Assembly: GCA_937877565.1 (NCBI GenBank)
Contig: CALFJB010000109.1
Span: 11,586 to 75,585, forward strand
DNA from: an uncultured Selenomonadales bacterium
GTDB lineage: Bacteria > Bacillota > Negativicutes > Selenomonadales > Selenomonadaceae
Length of the DNA stretch: 64,000 bases
Direction: 5' to 3'
The position numbers and the translations under genes were made by a program. Under the pieces are notes generated by a model that saw only the letters and a program-made list of their open reading frames with translations, was not told the origin of the DNA and searched no databases. The first letter of the stretch is position 1. Each line of letters opens with the position of its first letter. Of this stretch, positions 25,303 to 33,810 are shown in pieces.

Positions 25303-26004
25303 TCAATCACTCACTTTCATTAAAATAGAATCGTAACAAAAAACTTTCAAATTTGCCTTAGCTAAAAGCATTTCAACTTTATCATCGTCTTTGGCGTCAA
25401 GACTTTCAACAATTTCAACATATTCAGCAACAGTATTTTCAATTCGAGAAACCGAGCGATTAACTTCGTCTTCAAAGTCAGCGTAAATATTTTCAACTTC
25501 GCCGCGTATCATTTCGGCATATTCGTTCAAAGTTTCGCTCAAAACTTCGTCAGTAAACTTTTGCATTTCAACAGATTTTCTTTCGCCGTTTGGCATAGTC
25601 AAAATTTCTCTGCAACGCTTATTGTCAAGTGAAATTTTCAAAGCCAAATTGTTTTGCCAAAAATCAGCGGCACGGCGTTTAATATCTTGCAATTTACTTT
25701 CAACACTGCGCGAAGAAATTTCATACTTTGCCAAAATTTCCGCCTTGTCGTCGAGAATAAAAATTTGTTCCTCAAGGTAAGACATCAGCGAATCATTGGC
25801 ACTTTCAATGGCAGGTTGACTTTGCTTTAAAATATGTTTGCGCAAATCTGCAAGCGCGTCGCCAATTTGTTCAATGTCAGCAGCCGTGTTATTTTCATTC
25901 ATTTCCGGCGCGGAAATAATTTTGTCGAAAATCTTTTTACCAAATTCGATAATTGCCGGAATTGCCGCCGTTGCTAACTTTTTTAAAATAGTAGACCAAA
26001 GCAT
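25303..26004 (-). CDS. Dynamin-operon partner protein (paralogue B)
   Basis: About 233 residues. It opens with an amphipathic or hydrophobic helix (MLWSTILKKLATAAIPAIIEFGKKIF) and then is largely helical. SLDNKRCREILTMPNGERK and the preceding ADFWQNNLALKI match paralogue A. ATG 26004 lies eight bases after AGGCGG, better placed than the GTG at 26013. It follows the GTPase gene closely, so stoichiometric co-production is likely. Function unknown. Confidence 0.6.
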   Translation of the reverse strand: MLWSTILKKLATAAIPAIIEFGKKIFDKIISAPEMNENNTAADIEQIGDALADLRKHILKQSQPAIESANDSLMSYLEEQIFILDDKAEILAKYEISSRSVESKLQDIKRRAADFWQNNLALKISLDNKRCREILTMPNGERKSVEMQKFTDEVLSETLNEYAEMIRGEVENIYADFEDEVNRSVSRIENTVAEYVEIVESLDAKDDDKVEMLLAKANLKVFCYDSILMKVSD

Positions 26005-26021
26005 TTGCAACACCGCCTATC

Positions 26022-27476
26022 TTAGCCTTTAATTGCCGCCACAAGTTCATCAACACGCTGGGAAGTCTCACGCTTAAGCTGTTTTACAAATTCTGAAAGT
26101 TCGCGTTTATCTTTCTGCGCCGCCTTCATTTCCTCAATTTTTTTATCACGTTCGCGGCGAATTTCCTCAATATTTTTCTGACTGTCGGCGATAACTTTTT
26201 CTTGATCCTGCTTTTTCTTGCCAATAATATTTTTTATAGAATTTTGATGACTTTCATAGGAAGCAATAATGTCATCAATCAAATATTTTTTGTACTTCGT
26301 TACAATTTCATTTTGAATTTTGGCGTACAAAAATTTAATGTTGGCGAAATTTTCCAATTCTTTAAATCTTGAATCCAATTCCTTTTCTCTGATACGAAAT
26401 TTGTTAAGTATGGCACTTAATTCAAATTCGTCATCTTCGCTAATGGTGTTATCACGATATTTTTTTAACAGGCGATAAAGATACGCCGAAACGGGAACTA
26501 CATTTTTTTGAACGAGCTCAACACTTCTGTAATATTTTTCGCCCTCAAGATATTTCGTCCATTCGGCTTGCATTTCAATCCATTGAGTTTGCGGCTTATT
26601 CAAAGTATCAAGTTGCGTTGCGATAACATAAACTTTTTCGGGATGTTTAAATGTATTGGTGAAGACGTTTTGCAAAGTGATATGTTCGCCGCCCGTCAAT
26701 TTATCAGCCTTGACGCACATTAAAACGGCGTTGGCGCGGTTGATATAATCGCGGGTAATATTTGAGCGAAATTCTACAACGTCATCTAAACCGGGCGTAT
26801 CAATCAGCACGACGCCTTCCGGTAAATCGAAATCTTTCAAGCCTACCAAAACTTCTTTAACGAAATAATGACACGGCGACTTTGAGGAAGTCCAGCGTTC
26901 AATTTCGGTTTTCAATTCGTCTTTATTCGCGCAGGTTTTTCTTTGAGTTTCGCAGTTAAGCCATTTACTTTTTTCGGCGTCAGCATTTAACGCTATATAA
27001 TCTTTCTCAAAAACGCTGTTTCTTGTATCAGTTGCACTTTTCCAAAGTTGCGCCCATTCTTCGGCGGTGTAGAAAGAAATTTGTACAAAATCTTCAGCGG
27101 CTTTTTTAAATTTCGTTAAAGCGGCAGTTTCCGGCGTTACGCGGGTTGACGCCAAGTCATAATTCAAAAAGGCGTTAATCAAAGTGGATTTACCGGCTTT
27201 AATCGTTCCTACGAGTGCAATTTGAAATTCGGGGCTTGAACATCTTGCAAGAAAAGAATTGAGCTCCTTGATAAGTGCTTCAGCATCTTTATCTTTGTCC
27301 GCGCTCAAAACTTCATCAGCCATAACGCGACGAATTTGCTCAATTTTTTTTGCGTAAAAATCAACAGTATCATTCCAGAAATATTTTTTATCTTCGACGG
27401 GCGCGTTAATTAAATCCTGAATGTGGGAAACTTTTTCAAGATATTGACGCTCAATATCTTTGTTTTTAAATTCCAT
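26022..27476 (-). CDS. Dynamin-like GTPase
   Basis: A 484-residue large GTPase. The P-loop VGTIKAGKSTLINAFL (near residue 88) carries the SGKST-like motif, the switch threonine is in RVTPETAALTKF, G3 is VLIDTPGLDDV and G4 is IATQLDTLN. The last 110 residues form a lysine/glutamate-rich coiled coil. This resembles bacterial dynamin-like proteins, which reshape membranes and in some genomes act in phage or damage response. It leads the minus-strand operon behind an AGGAAG site, and an XRE regulator gene lies just upstream, divergent from the contractile locus. Confidence 0.82.
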   Translation of the reverse strand: MEFKNKDIERQYLEKVSHIQDLINAPVEDKKYFWNDTVDFYAKKIEQIRRVMADEVLSADKDKDAEALIKELNSFLARCSSPEFQIALVGTIKAGKSTLINAFLNYDLASTRVTPETAALTKFKKAAEDFVQISFYTAEEWAQLWKSATDTRNSVFEKDYIALNADAEKSKWLNCETQRKTCANKDELKTEIERWTSSKSPCHYFVKEVLVGLKDFDLPEGVVLIDTPGLDDVVEFRSNITRDYINRANAVLMCVKADKLTGGEHITLQNVFTNTFKHPEKVYVIATQLDTLNKPQTQWIEMQAEWTKYLEGEKYYRSVELVQKNVVPVSAYLYRLLKKYRDNTISEDDEFELSAILNKFRIREKELDSRFKELENFANIKFLYAKIQNEIVTKYKKYLIDDIIASYESHQNSIKNIIGKKKQDQEKVIADSQKNIEEIRRERDKKIEEMKAAQKDKRELSEFVKQLKRETSQRVDELVAAIKG

Positions 27477-27500
27477 AATATCAACTTCCTTTCAAATTTT

Positions 27501-27854
27501 TTACATAGAATCTGAATTTTCGTCGGAGTTTTCATCTTCGACATCTGAAACAAAATTTTTTAAACCTTCAGCAGATAAATCTTCCCACCACAAACGCTTT
27601 TCTAAATCTGTAAAAGTTAAAAGCAACGACGGCTCAATTTGTAAACCGTCAGCAATAGCTAAAAGCATGGCAACTGAAATATTATTGTGATATTTTCCGC
27701 GCTCAATTCGACTCAAAACGCTTTTATCAATGTGCAATTTGTCGGCAAGCTCATCTTGTTTCATACAGCGCAACGTTCGATAATAGGCAATTTTCGCGCC
27801 AATTTGCCGAAAGATAATTTGTCTCTGAATGTTAAAACCTTCATGCAGCGGCAT
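27501..27854 (-). CDS. XRE-family HTH regulator
   Basis: A 117-residue Cro/CI-type DNA-binding protein: IGAKIAYYRTLRCMKQDELADKLHIDKSVLSRIERGKYHNNISVAMLLAIADGLQI is a complete HTH_3 domain. The C terminus is acidic (DVEDENSDENSDSM). I place the start at ATG 27854, seven bases after GGGAGGTG, not at the far upstream in-frame codon. It lies 24 bases before the dynamin-like gene and faces away from the sheath-like gene, so it may repress both transcripts from the shared 272-base gap. Confidence 0.9.
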   Translation of the reverse strand: MPLHEGFNIQRQIIFRQIGAKIAYYRTLRCMKQDELADKLHIDKSVLSRIERGKYHNNISVAMLLAIADGLQIEPSLLLTFTDLEKRLWWEDLSAEGLKNFVSDVEDENSDENSDSM

Positions 27855-28126
27855 ATTTTCACCTCCCGATATAATTATTTCATAAACAATTAAAAAAGTC
27901 GTCGTCCATCTTTGCCTATTAATCGCCCAAATAGGAAATTTTTTGCAATAATCCTTTTGATGAAGTTTATCAAAAACAAATTTAAAATGGGTATTGCGTT
28001 GGAACACCAGAAAATTTTTTGGTAAAGACTTAGATATAAAAAAAATTACTGGAAAATTAAACCACTGTATGATACAATTAAAAAAAATAAATCATTAGTT
28101 ACTTTGTAAGTGAAGGGGGATTTTTA

Positions 28127-30316
28127 GTGGCGCAGATTATCAGCCAAACAAATGCTACAATGCTTTTTGAGGAAATTAATCCTGAAAAATTGGATTTACT
28201 TACTTTGGTTGGCGACGTTAAAGGATTCGACAGTTTATCTGACGAAAAAGTTAAAGAAATTTTGGATACCCTTTGTGTCAAAAATTTTGATGAGTTTCTT
28301 GAAAAATTTGATCCTGTTGTATATTCTTTTTTCAATGCAAACAATCAAAAAGTTATGTACACCTTGAAAAAGCCGGAATCTATTCCTGAAGACCTTTTAA
28401 CAGAAATTCATTTAAATTTACAAAATGATTTTCTCAAAATGTTGTTCACGCTTGTTGAAGCAAAACGCGCTCAAGGTCTTTTGAACGTCGATTTTAAATT
28501 TGAAAATCTTACAGATTTAATTTCGCCGCACAAAATTATTGAAGACATTAAACAGAATCGTAAAGAATTGCGCTATACCTATTCGCAATATGTACAGCTT
28601 GAGGACGAAGACCCAAGAAAATTGGATCTTGGCGATAAACTTAATTTAATGATGGAAGAGGCAAGCATAAATTACAATAACGTTATGGCAATGTTGCCGC
28701 TTGCGATTGAAGATATTAAAACGCGTCTTTTATTGACAAGCGGCGGCGGTGGCGCAGATGCTACACCACTTGCACTCGGCGTTTTGACAATGGGCGAACA
28801 AGGCGAATTGAAAGTTATTGAAGCTCCAAAGGCAGAAAAATCTACCGCGCTTGTAACTTTGGACGATAAAATTAATGAAGGCTTAATTGAAGTTATCGGC
28901 GAAGACTACGAGGCTTTGAACGAAGATCATAATGACTACGTTAAAGCACTTGTAACGCGCACTTTCTGTCCGCTGCCGTCAACAATGGTTAGCGAAATTG
29001 ATATTGCAAAGGAAATTGAAAACTACAACGCCTATTTGCAATTCTACAAAGAATCAAAAGACGACTTCATTAAAACCGTTAAGCCGTTAATTGAAAAAAT
29101 TCTCGGCGTAAAATTATTCTTTGAGCAATATCCTTCAAAATTGCGCGGTATGAAACCAACTTTGCTGATAACAAATATTAGCAATGAAATGATGACAAAG
29201 TCTCCTAATCTTCCGCGCCTTGTAACTTACCTTAACACGGTAAACGGCAAAAACAATTTCGACCATACAATTTGGTATGCTATTTTCCCGTCAGTGGCAT
29301 TTGACGCAGGCGGCAAGCCGAAATTGACGCGCAGAAGATTTAAAGGCAACAATGAGCCGACAAATACCAGCGTAAATACAGTTGAATCTTTGACACAAAT
29401 TTTAAATGTCTTGAAAGATTTTCGCGTTCAATGTTTCTTCAGTTTCGCCTCTCACGAGAAAAACACGTTTAACGCAATGGCTACTGAAGGTATTGACAAA
29501 TATATAGATCGTTCAATGCCGCTTACGTCTAAGGCGTTCAGTGAATTTGCTATTCCTTGTTTCCCGAACTTTACCATTATTCCAAAAGATAAATCCGGCG
29601 TTGTGCTTGATACAAAAATGGAGCTCAACGAAAATAATCTTGCAGAAATTTCAAAGGCTAAGCAAGATATTATGAAACTTTGGATTGATGGCGTATATGT
29701 TGGCGCGGCGTATGTTGCAGCGGGACTTGTTGCAGCGTATCAAGACCCGGAATATCTGAAAATGATTTTCCGCCGCAACATTGATAATTCTTTGCCGGGC
29801 GTTCGTTTCGATATTGAATCTGATGATAATTCGCTTATGGTTTACACCACGCTTGCAAAAGAAATTACCGGCTTTACCAATCCAATCAAAGACGAAATTA
29901 ACAAAAAATGTTTCGGCTTCGTTTTCTCTTCAGAAAATGCAATGTTCGGCGGCTTGCCAATTACAAATATTATGGTTTACAAGTCCCGCAATTTGCTTTA
30001 CGACGAAGATAACGGCGTTTACGAGCCAATTTATAAAACGCAGGTTACAACTTACATTCAAAGAATTTTGCGCAATATGTCCAGCGACTTCAAACAAGAT
30101 AAAATCGTTCGTTTCTTCAGCAGCAATCCAAATTCTCAATCCAGCAAGTGGCTTGACAAGCGCGAAAAACTTAACGCGATTATTGGTACAGGCGATGACA
30201 TTTCTTACAATATCGACGAAGAAAACGGAATTTGCACTTTGAATATTACTTTCAACGGCAATGTTAAAAATCTTGAAATTGAAACTAACCGCACAACTTC
30301 CGCCAAACACATTTAA
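28127..30316 (+). CDS. Contractile sheath-like (TssC/ImpC-type) protein
   Basis: A 729-residue protein, the first gene of the injection locus and directly upstream of two tube-like genes, the position of a sheath. The C-terminal third resembles sheath subunits: YVGAAYVAAGLVAAYQDPEY, an inserted domain, then IQRILRNMSSDF and a final pair of beta strands (ICTLNITFNGNVKNLEIE) that could make the inter-subunit handshake. TssC is about 500 residues and is paired with a small TssB. No TssB gene precedes this one, so the extra 200 N-terminal residues may stand in for it. The GTG start lies seven bases after GAAGGGGG. The family call rests on context and gross sequence features. Confidence 0.6.
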   Translation: MAQIISQTNATMLFEEINPEKLDLLTLVGDVKGFDSLSDEKVKEILDTLCVKNFDEFLEKFDPVVYSFFNANNQKVMYTLKKPESIPEDLLTEIHLNLQNDFLKMLFTLVEAKRAQGLLNVDFKFENLTDLISPHKIIEDIKQNRKELRYTYSQYVQLEDEDPRKLDLGDKLNLMMEEASINYNNVMAMLPLAIEDIKTRLLLTSGGGGADATPLALGVLTMGEQGELKVIEAPKAEKSTALVTLDDKINEGLIEVIGEDYEALNEDHNDYVKALVTRTFCPLPSTMVSEIDIAKEIENYNAYLQFYKESKDDFIKTVKPLIEKILGVKLFFEQYPSKLRGMKPTLLITNISNEMMTKSPNLPRLVTYLNTVNGKNNFDHTIWYAIFPSVAFDAGGKPKLTRRRFKGNNEPTNTSVNTVESLTQILNVLKDFRVQCFFSFASHEKNTFNAMATEGIDKYIDRSMPLTSKAFSEFAIPCFPNFTIIPKDKSGVVLDTKMELNENNLAEISKAKQDIMKLWIDGVYVGAAYVAAGLVAAYQDPEYLKMIFRRNIDNSLPGVRFDIESDDNSLMVYTTLAKEITGFTNPIKDEINKKCFGFVFSSENAMFGGLPITNIMVYKSRNLLYDEDNGVYEPIYKTQVTTYIQRILRNMSSDFKQDKIVRFFSSNPNSQSSKWLDKREKLNAIIGTGDDISYNIDEENGICTLNITFNGNVKNLEIETNRTTSAKHI

Positions 30317-30340
30317 TTTTGAAGTAGAGGAGTTTTAATT

Positions 30341-30766
30341 ATGGGATTTAGAGTTAAAATTACCGGCGGCAAAGACGTTGAATTTAATGAAGGAATTATT
30401 ACCGGCGTTCAATTCGTTTCAGATACGCCTGATAATGCAAATGCAAGGTCAACTGATCTTGGCGTTATGATGAAGATTGACGGTAGAATTAATTTTTCGC
30501 TCGGCGCGGAAGTTGAAGATTCAACCGTTGAATTAGCTAATTGGTCGTTGATGCCTTCAGATCAAGCGGACTGTTACCGCAATGTTCAAGTTCAAGTTAT
30601 CAACGGCGGGCAAGTCGTTCGCCAATATACCTACCCCAACGCTTTTGTAATGAGTTATACGGAAGACTTGAACGACGAAGAAGGAGTTGGAAGTTTTTCA
30701 ATTTTACTCAAGCAAAAGAAAGATTTGACTGATAAAATTGAGCTTAAAGGTAACTTTGAAGCGTAG
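30341..30766 (+). CDS. Hcp-like tube protein 1
   Basis: A 141-residue beta-rich protein with an Hcp/phage-tube-like pattern: GVMMKIDGRIN, LANWSLMPSDQADCYRNVQVQVINGG, RQYTYPNAFVMSYTED and GSFSILLKQKK. Hcp rings stack into the inner tube that the sheath expels. It is 24 bases after the sheath-like gene behind GAGGAG and is followed after 12 bases by a paralogue of equal length. Other tube-fold proteins (phage gp19-like) are possible, but the function would be the same. Confidence 0.72.
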   Translation: MGFRVKITGGKDVEFNEGIITGVQFVSDTPDNANARSTDLGVMMKIDGRINFSLGAEVEDSTVELANWSLMPSDQADCYRNVQVQVINGGQVVRQYTYPNAFVMSYTEDLNDEEGVGSFSILLKQKKDLTDKIELKGNFEA

Positions 30767-30778
30767 GAGGCGTTTTGA

Positions 30779-31204
30779 ATGGCTTTAGAATTTAGCACGG
30801 CAGATCCGGAAATTACATTGGAAACTGAAAGCGCGAAGAAAGTTATTTTTAAAGTTGATATTCCGCCGGACAGTCGCGCCCGCACAAAAGATGTTGGCGT
30901 TACTTTAACTGTCGTCGGAAAAATTATGGCTGATACAGCGTCAGCCGGAAACGCGGCGGACAGTACCGCAAAACTTATGGATTGGTCGATTGTTCCCGCC
31001 GAAAAAAAAGAAGCTTATCGCAGTGTAACGGTAAAAATTACAAGCGGCGGCGTCGTTACTCGTCAATACGAATTGCCAAACGCTTTTGTTGTCGATTACT
31101 ACGAAACTTTTGAAAACGCCGACGGAATTGGAGAATTTACGCTCATTCTTAAACAAATGAAAAATAAATTGGCTGATGTAAAAGTTACAGGCGGTTTTAC
31201 CTAA
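30779..31204 (+). CDS. Hcp-like tube protein 2
   Basis: 141 residues, same length and architecture as the preceding gene: VGVTLTVVGKI, LMDWSIVPAEKKEAYRSVTVKITSGG, RQYELPNAFVVDYYE and GEFTLILKQMKN align position by position, while much of the rest has changed. Two unequal tube subunits may alternate or cap one another. The two extended proteins at 42882 and 44193 share this domain. A stem-loop follows the stop. Confidence 0.72.
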   Translation: MALEFSTADPEITLETESAKKVIFKVDIPPDSRARTKDVGVTLTVVGKIMADTASAGNAADSTAKLMDWSIVPAEKKEAYRSVTVKITSGGVVTRQYELPNAFVVDYYETFENADGIGEFTLILKQMKNKLADVKVTGGFT

Positions 31205-31228
31205 TAAAAGAAAATTTCTTGCAAAATT

Positions 31229-31258
31229 AGAGACGGCTGAACTTGTTTGGCTGTCTCT
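31229..31258 (+). terminator. Stem-loop after tube genes, probable attenuator
   Basis: AGAGACGGCT (31229-31238) pairs with GGCTGTCTCT (31249-31258), with two wobble pairs and a ten-base loop. It lacks a T tract, so it probably protects or partly terminates the sheath-tube transcript and allows lower expression of the downstream genes. Confidence 0.45.
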
Positions 31259-31282
31259 TATTGTATGGAGGAAATTTAAATT

Positions 31283-31759
31283 ATGAATTACTATGAAATT
31301 CTAGGCGTTGATAGAAATGCTACGGCGCAGGAAATTAAAAAAGCCTACAAAAAACTTGCCAAAAAGTGGCACCCCGATCTCAATAAAGATAATTTAAAAG
31401 TTGCTGAAGCCAAAATGCGTGAAATTAATGTTGCATATGATACGCTTTCAAATGAAGTTAAGCGTATCGACTACAACAAAACGCTTGACGCGGAGGCGGC
31501 GAAGTCTGCCAAAACAAATAAAACTCAAAAAAATTCAACCGGTAAAACTAAAACTGCCAAAAAGTCCGCCGCCACTGCCGCTGATATTGATTTTAATAAT
31601 ATTCATTCCAGCTTTGAAAATTTTTTCGGCTTCAATCCAAAAACGCACGAAGTTACCGACGAAGAAAAATTAAATACATATTCGGCGGACAAGAAAAAGA
31701 AAAATCCGCTGGATACTACAGATTTTTTTGAAAAGTTTATGGGATTTAAAGTTAAATGA
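31283..31759 (+). CDS. J-domain (DnaJ-like) co-chaperone
   Basis: 158 residues. Residues 1-68 are a complete J domain: NYYEILGVDRNATAQEIKKAYKKLAKKWHPDLN with the HPD triad and NVAYDTLSNEVKRIDYNK. The remainder is a K/T/A-rich linker and a short C-terminal tail, with no zinc-finger or client-binding domains. J proteins stimulate Hsp70 ATPases, and an Hsp70-like gene lies four kb downstream in the same operon. Its stop overlaps the next ATG. Confidence 0.85.
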   Translation: MNYYEILGVDRNATAQEIKKAYKKLAKKWHPDLNKDNLKVAEAKMREINVAYDTLSNEVKRIDYNKTLDAEAAKSAKTNKTQKNSTGKTKTAKKSAATAADIDFNNIHSSFENFFGFNPKTHEVTDEEKLNTYSADKKKKNPLDTTDFFEKFMGFKVK

Positions 31760-32295
31760 CGCAGTACGATATTTACACAGCATTAATTGGAATTATCAGC
31801 GTATTTTTTTGGCTGACAATTTACTTTGGCGAACTTCCTTTAGTTTTGAAAATTTTTTTGACAGTTTGCGGCGTTGCAATATTTTTACATTCCACTTTTA
31901 CTTTGTATCGCTCCCTAAATAAAAAAAATTCTGCACTAGATAATTTTGAAACCGGAACGATTATGCAAATTTCTTTACTGAACAAGAATGGCGAAATAAT
32001 TAATTCGTGGGAGCTTTACGGCAAGACGGCGGCAGTTATCGGCAAAGATATTGGCGAAAATCAAGTTGACATTGATTTAAGCCAAACGCAATATGCAGCA
32101 ATGATTGACATTGAGCACGCGGTTTTAAATTACGTTTCCGGAAGTTGGTACATTGAAGACCTTGACAGCCAAAACGGTATTTCAATAAAAAAATTCGGAC
32201 AAGATAAAACTTATAAATTGAGTGCGCTGCAGCCTTGCAAATTGGATTTTGGCGACGTTATTTTTATTGGCTTGTGTCAACTGAAATTGAATTAG
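31756..32295 (+). CDS. Membrane-anchored FHA-like protein
   Basis: 179 residues with two N-terminal membrane helices (YTALIGIISVFFWLTIYFG and LVLKIFLTVCGVAIFLHSTFTLY) and a C-terminal FHA-like domain (about residues 85-178). The FHA core AAVIGKDIGENQVDIDL, MIDIEHAVLNYVSGSWYIEDLDSQNGISI keeps the His and N-G of the fold but has Lys in place of the first Arg and lacks the S-R pair, so phosphothreonine binding is uncertain. The ATGA overlap with the DnaJ-like gene implies coupled translation. Confidence 0.75.
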   Translation: MTQYDIYTALIGIISVFFWLTIYFGELPLVLKIFLTVCGVAIFLHSTFTLYRSLNKKNSALDNFETGTIMQISLLNKNGEIINSWELYGKTAAVIGKDIGENQVDIDLSQTQYAAMIDIEHAVLNYVSGSWYIEDLDSQNGISIKKFGQDKTYKLSALQPCKLDFGDVIFIGLCQLKLN

Positions 32296-32307
32296 GAAGG
32301 AATTTTT

Positions 32308-32856
32308 ATGAATGGTTTAATACGCTGTCAAAACGGGCATCTTTTCAGCTCGCGCCGTTACGGTACAATTTGCCCTTACTGCAACCTTGAAACTGCTACG
32401 CCCGAAAAAAAGGAAGTTCCCGTTACTGACGACGATACAATTAATGAACTTTTAATGAAGGCGATTCGCCCTGTTTGCGGCTGGATTGTTTGCATTGAAG
32501 GTCCACGCAAGGGCAAAGATTATAAAATTCACAGCGGCAAAAATTTTGTCGGTCGCGCAGATGATATGGATATTCAAATTTTGGGCGATAACGAAATTTC
32601 GCGCCGCAACCATGCAGTTTTGGTTTACGATCCAAAAAAGCATGAAACTGTTTTATTGCCCGGCGATTCAAACGGGATTGTTTATCACAATGACGCGGCT
32701 TTATATTCGCCAACAATTTTAAGCGTCTATGATATTATTGAGCTTGGCAAAAGTAAATTTTTGTTCATTCCATTTTGCGGCGAACATTTTCGCTGGGAAG
32801 ATTTACCGAATGAAGATGAAAAAAATTATTTGCAACACGGAAAGGAAACAATTTGA
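32308..32856 (+). CDS. Zinc-ribbon FHA protein
   Basis: 182 residues. The N terminus is a zinc ribbon (RCQNGHLF then ICPYCN). Residues about 65-165 are a good FHA domain: GKNFVGRADDMDIQILGDNEISRRNHAVLVY with the conserved G-R, S-R-x-H and later GDSNGI. FHA domains bind phosphothreonine, and Fha proteins in type VI loci switch the system on after phosphorylation. No Ser/Thr kinase is seen in the window, so its phospho-partner is elsewhere or different. Confidence 0.82.
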   Translation: MNGLIRCQNGHLFSSRRYGTICPYCNLETATPEKKEVPVTDDDTINELLMKAIRPVCGWIVCIEGPRKGKDYKIHSGKNFVGRADDMDIQILGDNEISRRNHAVLVYDPKKHETVLLPGDSNGIVYHNDAALYSPTILSVYDIIELGKSKFLFIPFCGEHFRWEDLPNEDEKNYLQHGKETI

Positions 32857-33689
32857 TGACGGCAGATATTATAGTGCCGACGATTCTTTTTTTGTGCATG
32901 GCAGTCTTGCACATTTTACGGCAAAAAGAAATTGATTCGCCGTCGAATTTTTCCGCAGAATACGAAATAGGCGCGGCGTCAACTTTGGGTACTCGTGAAA
33001 TTCAGCAAGATTATTTTGGAGTAAAAAATAATCAAGGCGTTTTGTTAATGACATTGGCGGACGGCGTTGGAGAAAACGGCGAAATTGCGGCAAAGTTGGC
33101 GATTGATACTTTTCGTGATTTATTTGAAGATAGAAACGCCATTCACAAGCCGAAATATTTTTTTCGTCGCGCAGCAAACGCCGCCAATAAAAAAATTACA
33201 AATACTTTGGAGGAGCGGCAAGGCGAAAGTTCAATAGCCGCCGTCCTGCTTGAAAGTTCGCAATTTTTTTATACGGTTATCGGAAATTGTTGCATCGGCG
33301 TCTTTCGTGACGGCAATTTAATTCCGGTTTCAGAAGGGCAAACTGTTGACGTACTTGCAAGACACAGTTACAGCGAAGGGCGAATTTCCAGAGAAAAAAC
33401 TTTGGCGTTGTTGAATGAACATCGGCGTTACAATACACTTGGGCAGGATTCTTTTTCAGAAATTGAATTTTTCAGCAAGCCGTTGCAACTTCAAAAAGAT
33501 GATTTGATTATTATAATGAGCGAAGGAATTTTTAACACTTTGAGTTGGGTTGAAATTGAAAATGTTTTGGAGCAAAGAATTTCGGCGCAAAATTTGGCAA
33601 ATGAAATAATTCAGCTTGTAAATAATTCAAAAATCGCTGTCAAGGAAAACGCCACAATTTTAATCTGTAAATTTAAAGATAAAGAATAA
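32856..33689 (+). CDS. PP2C-family Ser/Thr phosphatase
   Basis: 277 residues: a short N-terminal membrane helix (IIVPTILFLCMAVLHIL), then PP2C from about residue 38. REIQQDYFGVKN, LLMTLADGVGENGEIAAKLA and FFYTVIGNCCIGVFRDG hold the metal-binding pattern (D-Y-F and A-D-G). The C-terminal KENATILICKF resembles the usual D-N-A-T. The protein would dephosphorylate membrane-close substrates, as PppA does for Fha in type VI systems. I use ATG 32856, nine bases after AAAGGA. The gene overlaps the FHA stop. Confidence 0.85.
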   Translation: MTADIIVPTILFLCMAVLHILRQKEIDSPSNFSAEYEIGAASTLGTREIQQDYFGVKNNQGVLLMTLADGVGENGEIAAKLAIDTFRDLFEDRNAIHKPKYFFRRAANAANKKITNTLEERQGESSIAAVLLESSQFFYTVIGNCCIGVFRDGNLIPVSEGQTVDVLARHSYSEGRISREKTLALLNEHRRYNTLGQDSFSEIEFFSKPLQLQKDDLIIIMSEGIFNTLSWVEIENVLEQRISAQNLANEIIQLVNNSKIAVKENATILICKFKDKE

Positions 33690-33698
33690 AAAATCCAA

Positions 33699-33735
33699 TT
33701 TAAGGCGGTTAAAATCGCCGTGAAGGCGTCTTAAA
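33699..33735 (+). other. Branched stem-loop between PP2C-type genes
   Basis: TTTAAG (33699-33704) pairs with CTTAAA (33730-33735) around GGCGGTTAAAATCGCC. It lies in the 121-base gap before the next gene, whose GAGG site is at 33803. No T tract is seen. Confidence 0.35.
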
Positions 33736-33810
33736 CTACTTTTGTATATAAAACCTAAGAAAAAATTTTCAAACGCTTAGAATCCATTCTGGAGCGTTTC
33801 AGAGGCATAC

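Noticed and set aside
28008..28126. Sigma-A promoter for the sheath-like gene
   Set aside because: TATGAT and TACAAT lie near 28060-28075, but I find no matching -35 box at the right distance, so I do not list it.
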